Below, one piece after another: positions 59,810 through 64,000 of a DNA stretch of 64,000 nucleotides. This DNA comes from Chloroflexota bacterium (lineage in GTDB: Bacteria; Chloroflexota; Anaerolineae; Promineifilales; Promineifilaceae). Location of the stretch: assembly GCA_020628815.1 (NCBI GenBank), contig JAHDEN010000006.1:1-64000 (forward strand), written 5' to 3'. The translations under genes and the position numbers were made by a program. The stretch's first letter is position 1; every line of letters starts with the position of its first letter. The notes below the pieces were generated by a model, which saw nothing but the letters and a program-made list of their open reading frames with translations, ran no database searches and was not told where the DNA came from.

Positions 59810-61737
59810 ATAACGATCATCAATTCCTTCGGCTGCATTTGTTGCCCTTCGGAAATCAAAATTTCTTCAACAGCCCCGTCAAATGGGGCGGGGATGGGGT
59901 GTTCCATTTTCATCGCTTCAAGGATCAGTAATGTGTCCCCTTTTGCAACGCTGTCGCCGACAGCCACGTTTAGCCGCATCACCGCCCCCGGCATCGGGGC
60001 GATAATTCGGCCGCTGCTGGCCCCATCGCCGCTTTCAGGCGGTGCCAGTAGAGAGTCGCTAAACAGCTGGGTATTCCGGCCGATTTGCAGCCATAAATCC
60101 CCATCTTGTTCAAACGCATACATCGCACTGGTTCTCAACCCATCCTGCTCAAAGGTGACTGAATGGGGTAATTGCTCAAGAATCTCGAGCGCAAGCCCAT
60201 CTTCCCCGACTTGAACGTCGTAGACGTTTTTGAACAAGCTGCTGACCGATACCAGCTCATCCCCAAACCGAACCGTGGTCGGCCGGGTACCCAAATTGCT
60301 GAGTAATACACCGGTTGCTTGCGGCTGTTGGCGGCTGTACAAAACGGCCGCTAAGGCTTTCATTTGGTCGGATGGCGGTTCAGCTTGTGTTGAACTGGGC
60401 CAATGTTCAGCGATAAAGCTCGTGGTGGCTTCGCCGGCCGCAAATACCGGGTGATCATTCGTTTCGATCAAGAACTCACGATTGGTCTGTAAGCCGAAGA
60501 CGGCCGTTTGTTTGAGTGCTCGGCTGAGTCTGCGTTGCGCTACTTCTCGCGTTGGGCCGTGGGCGATAATTTTAGCGATCATCGCATCGTAAAACGGGGT
60601 AATTTCCATCCCAGATTTTAGGCCATGATCAACCCGAATCCCTTCACCGCTGGGCGGTTGCCAGTGCAAAACCGGCCCAATGCTGGGCAAAAATTGATTG
60701 ATTGGGTCTTCCGCATACAGGCGGACTTCAATCGCATGGCCGTTCAGCTCGATTTCGTCTTGTGTCAGCGGCAGTGGCTTCCCTTCAGCTACAGCGATTT
60801 GCCACGCAACCAAATCTTGGCCCGTAATCATCTCGGTGACAGGGTGTTCAACCTGCAAACGGGTGTTCATCTCGATAAAGAAAAATTCACCCGATTGGTC
60901 AAGCAAAAACTCAACCGTACCGGCCCCCACATAATTGACAGCTTCGGCCGCTTCAACGGCCGCCGTGCCAAGCTTTTGGCGCAAATCTCCGTTTACAGCA
61001 GGGCTAGGAGCTTCTTCAAATACTTTTTGGTGTCGGCGTTGAATCGAACAGTCCCGCTCGCCCAGATGGATGATATTGCCATGGGAGTCACCAAAAACCT
61101 GCACTTCAATATGGCGTGGGTTGACTATCGCTTTTTCTAGCAACAATTCGGCCGAGCCAAACGCATTTTCTGATTCTGACTTGGCACTTTCAACTGCAGA
61201 TGCCAAGTCGCTAGGATTTTGCACCAAGCGCATTCCACGGCCGCCTCCGCCAGAAGCTGCTTTGACCATGACCGGGTAGCCGATCTCGGCCGCCGCCTTA
61301 GCAAAGTTTTCGGCCGACTGATCATCCCCGCTGTAACCCGGCACCGTAGGGACGTTGCTGTTAGCAATCGCACCTTTCGCAGCCGCTTTATTCCCCATGA
61401 TTCTCATTGATTCCGGATTTGGCCCAATCCACGTGATGTCTGATTTGATGACCAGTTCGGCAAAATCGGCGTTTTCGCTCAAAAAGCCGTAGCCAGGATG
61501 AATCGCGTCAGCCCCAGATCGCACGGCCGCATCCAACACCCGTTCCATGTTCAGATAAGATTCCCCAATGTCAGCCGGACCAAGCCGTACGGCCACATCT
61601 GCCAGAGAGACATGAGGCGCGTTTGAATCAGCGTCTGAAAACACAGCCACCGTTTCATATCCCAATTTCTGGGCCGTTTTGATAATCCGAACGGCGATTT
61701 CGCCACGGTTTGCTACTAATATTTTTGAAATGCTCAT
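59803..61737 (-). CDS. Acyl-CoA carboxylase alpha subunit (biotin carboxylase plus BCCP; MCC/GCC/PCC type)
   Basis: KILVANRGEIAVRIIKTA, MVKAASGGGGRGMR, FIEMNTRLQVEHPVTEMITG, ILEAMKMEHPI. Confidence 0.95.
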   Translation of the reverse strand: MSISKILVANRGEIAVRIIKTAQKLGYETVAVFSDADSNAPHVSLADVAVRLGPADIGESYLNMERVLDAAVRSGADAIHPGYGFLSENADFAELVIKSDITWIGPNPESMRIMGNKAAAKGAIANSNVPTVPGYSGDDQSAENFAKAAAEIGYPVMVKAASGGGGRGMRLVQNPSDLASAVESAKSESENAFGSAELLLEKAIVNPRHIEVQVFGDSHGNIIHLGERDCSIQRRHQKVFEEAPSPAVNGDLRQKLGTAAVEAAEAVNYVGAGTVEFLLDQSGEFFFIEMNTRLQVEHPVTEMITGQDLVAWQIAVAEGKPLPLTQDEIELNGHAIEVRLYAEDPINQFLPSIGPVLHWQPPSGEGIRVDHGLKSGMEITPFYDAMIAKIIAHGPTREVAQRRLSRALKQTAVFGLQTNREFLIETNDHPVFAAGEATTSFIAEHWPSSTQAEPPSDQMKALAAVLYSRQQPQATGVLLSNLGTRPTTVRFGDELVSVSSLFKNVYDVQVGEDGLALEILEQLPHSVTFEQDGLRTSAMYAFEQDGDLWLQIGRNTQLFSDSLLAPPESGDGASSGRIIAPMPGAVMRLNVAVGDSVAKGDTLLILEAMKMEHPIPAPFDGAVEEILISEGQQMQPKELMIVIS

Positions 61738-61791
61738 AGTTTCATTGAAGTGGAAATAGTTCGTCAATCAAAAATCGTAAATCGTCAATTG

Positions 61792-62592
61792 TCATTCTTT
61801 CTCCCACCGCTCAGATACTTCATCCTGCACCAAGCGGCGCTGAATCCCGGCCGGAATCCAGTTGCGTAGCGCATAGATCAGGCGCATTTTGCGGCCGGAG
61901 ACAACGAACGTTTTCTTTGCTTCAAACGCTCTCCACACATCATCAGCGACCTCTTCGGCCGTGGTCGCCGCCAATCCTTCAAACGTTTTAACATAGTCCA
62001 TCTCGGCCGCCTGTTTGAACGGCGTGTTGCTAATGGCGGCCGGTAAAACCGCCATTACCCGCACGCTTTTTTCTTGCATGATCATCTCTTCTTGCAAACA
62101 CTGGCTAAAGTGGGCCACAAACGCTTTGGTCGATGCGTAAACAGAAAATTTAGGGACGTGGGTGACGGCCGAATTTGAAGCGATATTGATAATCGTCCCG
62201 TCGTCACGTGGCACCATCACCTGCAAGAACAGTTTGGTTAACTTGTAAACATTCAAAATGTTTAGATTAATCATCGTCAGCTCTTTTTCCATTTCTGTGC
62301 GATGGAAATAGCCGAACACCCCAATCCCAGCATTGTTGATTAGCACATCGACAACCCGATTCTGGTCTTCGACCCAATCAAACACCTTTTGCGCCCCATC
62401 TTCTTGCGCCAAGTCAACGGTGAGCGTTTCGATTTTGACATCTTTGTACAGCGATTCTAGCTCCGCTTTTTTGGAAGCAAGCTCATCTGCCAACAGGGAG
62501 GCCCACATGATGCGATAGCCGTCGGCCGCAAATTTTTTCGAGATTTCGAACCCGATCCCGCTGGAACCGCCCGTGATTAAAACTGTTTTCAT
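61792..62592 (-). CDS. SDR family oxidoreductase
   Basis: VLITGGSSGIGFEISKKF, LINNAGIGVFG, NIASNSAVTHVPKFSVYASTKAFV. Confidence 0.92.
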   Translation of the reverse strand: MKTVLITGGSSGIGFEISKKFAADGYRIMWASLLADELASKKAELESLYKDVKIETLTVDLAQEDGAQKVFDWVEDQNRVVDVLINNAGIGVFGYFHRTEMEKELTMINLNILNVYKLTKLFLQVMVPRDDGTIINIASNSAVTHVPKFSVYASTKAFVAHFSQCLQEEMIMQEKSVRVMAVLPAAISNTPFKQAAEMDYVKTFEGLAATTAEEVADDVWRAFEAKKTFVVSGRKMRLIYALRNWIPAGIQRRLVQDEVSERWEKE

Positions 62593-62595
62593 AAT

Positions 62596-62652
62596 TCTGT
62601 TGGGCAGGCATCCCTGCCTGCCATAAATTAAACAGGCAAGGATGCCTGTTCA
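62596..62652. repeat. Nested inverted repeat between SDR and carboxyltransferase genes
   Basis: AGGCATCCCTGCCTG ... CAGGCAAGGATGCCT; each half is itself hairpin-prone. Confidence 0.7.
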
Positions 62653-62664
62653 ACGGAAAATATT

Positions 62665-63981
62665 TTACATGCGGGCCACACCAAAGGAATTGGGAAACAG
62701 TGTTCTTCTGTTTGCTTCATCGGCCGTGGCTAACAAAAATGCCAACACCTTGCGCGTGTCACGTGGATCAATGATCCCGTCATCCATGAGCCAGCCCGAT
62801 GTGAAAAACGCATCTGACTGACTGTTGAACACCCGAATAATCTCTTTTTCCTGCGCTTCCAACATTTCTGGTGGGATGGTTTGTCCTCGGCGGGCCGCGC
62901 TCCCTTCCATCACAATGCGCATGGTGGTCGCCGCCTGTTCGCCACCCATGACACCCGTTTGAGCATTGGGCCAACTTAGCAAAAAGTCAGGCTCATACGC
63001 CCGGCCGCACATCCCATAGTTGCCCGCGCCAAAACTGGCACCAATCATCAGCGTGAATTTCGGGACGGTCGCATTGCTCACCGCCTGGATCATTTTTGAA
63101 CCGTGTTTAATCATCCCGCCCTGTTCATAAACGGTGCCAACCATGTAGCCGGTTGTGTTTTGCAAAAAGATAAGCGGGGTGTTTGACTGGCAGTTGAGCT
63201 GGATAAATTGGGCCACTTTTGTCGCCCCTTCGTTGTCGATCGGCCCGTTGTTCCCGATAAACGCGCACGGGTAGCCGTGGATGTTCGCCTGAACACAGAC
63301 GGTTGCGCTACCGTAGCGGCTCTTGAATTCGAGCAGATCAGAATCATCCACAATGCGGGCGATGACCTCTTTGACGTCGTAAGGCTGGCGATAGTCAACC
63401 GGCACAATACCGGCCAACTCATCTGCGCTGTGTCGTGGTTCTCTAAAGGATGGGGTTTGGCGTGGCTGAGCCGTTTTGGTGTGCCAGTTTAATTTTTGCA
63501 CGACCTCACGCCCCAACCGGATGCCGTCGGTGTCGTTTTCGGCCAAATATTCAACCAATCCAGAAATAGTGGCGTGCATCTCTGCTCCGCCTAAATCGGC
63601 CGCATTCGCCTCTTCACCCGTTGCCGCTTTCACCAGTGGGGGACCGGCCAAAAACGCCTGACCCCGGCCGCGCACGCCGATCACCACGTCGCTCATGCCG
63701 GGAAAATAGGCGCCACCGGCGGTTGACGAGCCGTGCAAAACGGTAATCACCGGACATCCGGCCGCGCTTAATTTAGCAAAGTTGCGGAACAGCGCACCCC
63801 CTTGAATAAACAGTTGAACCCGATATTCAAGCAGGTTGGCTCCGGCGCTTTCAACCAGATGGATAAACGGCAGTTTTTGTTCTAGCGCAATATCTTGGCA
63901 GCGTTGGATTTTGGCCCCACCAATTTCAGAGATGGCCCCTGCATTGATGCCGCTATCGGTCGCCACGATCATGCAGCGCAC
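62665..63981 (-). CDS. Acyl-CoA carboxylase carboxyltransferase (beta) subunit, N-terminus beyond window
   Basis: GGAYFPGMSDVVIGVRGRGQAFLAGPPLVKAATGEE, GMCGRAYEPDFLLSWPNAQTGVMGGEQAATTM; MCC/GCC-like. ORF reaches the window edge. Confidence 0.93.
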   Translation of the reverse strand: MRCMIVATDSGINAGAISEIGGAKIQRCQDIALEQKLPFIHLVESAGANLLEYRVQLFIQGGALFRNFAKLSAAGCPVITVLHGSSTAGGAYFPGMSDVVIGVRGRGQAFLAGPPLVKAATGEEANAADLGGAEMHATISGLVEYLAENDTDGIRLGREVVQKLNWHTKTAQPRQTPSFREPRHSADELAGIVPVDYRQPYDVKEVIARIVDDSDLLEFKSRYGSATVCVQANIHGYPCAFIGNNGPIDNEGATKVAQFIQLNCQSNTPLIFLQNTTGYMVGTVYEQGGMIKHGSKMIQAVSNATVPKFTLMIGASFGAGNYGMCGRAYEPDFLLSWPNAQTGVMGGEQAATTMRIVMEGSAARRGQTIPPEMLEAQEKEIIRVFNSQSDAFFTSGWLMDDGIIDPRDTRKVLAFLLATADEANRRTLFPNSFGVARM

Positions 63982-64000
63982 CCCGTTAACAAAGCCGATG

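Overview
The window looks like a contiguous stretch of bacterial chromosome. Gene content, C-terminal motifs and compositional style suggest a Chloroflexota/Anaerolineae-like organism, but I infer this and have not verified it. It carries about 50 well-supported protein genes on both strands. I found no CRISPR array, rRNA, recognisable tRNA, transposase or prophage. Main blocks are: a one-carbon/methyl-group and organic-acid catabolism region (Rieske oxygenase, GcvT-like, MttB-like, PhyH, BKACE, FAH, glutathione-type formaldehyde detoxification); a cell-surface locus (C25 gingipain-family peptidase, sortase, Pro/Thr-rich membrane protein, 1619-aa DUF11 repeat protein with Asp-rich linkers); an exopolysaccharide block (GT4, Wzz-like, BY-kinase-like, RmlA-like, ABC exporter); thyA/folA; yvcK and gap; and an acyclic-terpene-utilisation (atu)-like acyl-CoA carboxylase cluster cut by the window end. 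Most notable signals: (1) extreme over-abundance of the palindrome CGGCCG, used in all three codon frames and resembling a HIP1-type highly iterated palindrome; (2) a shared C-terminal [IV][FY][LF]P-x(4-7)-end tail on three secreted proteins, two of them in the sortase/C25 locus; (3) a BY-kinase homologue whose three catalytic motifs are all substituted; (4) an AtuA-like gene with a frameshift, an in-frame 72-bp hairpin element between direct repeats, and another long hairpin; (5) two 69-bp dispersed palindromic repeats with compensatory stem changes; (6) a paired ATTCC-NN-GGAAT operator overlapping a promoter next to a MarR gene.
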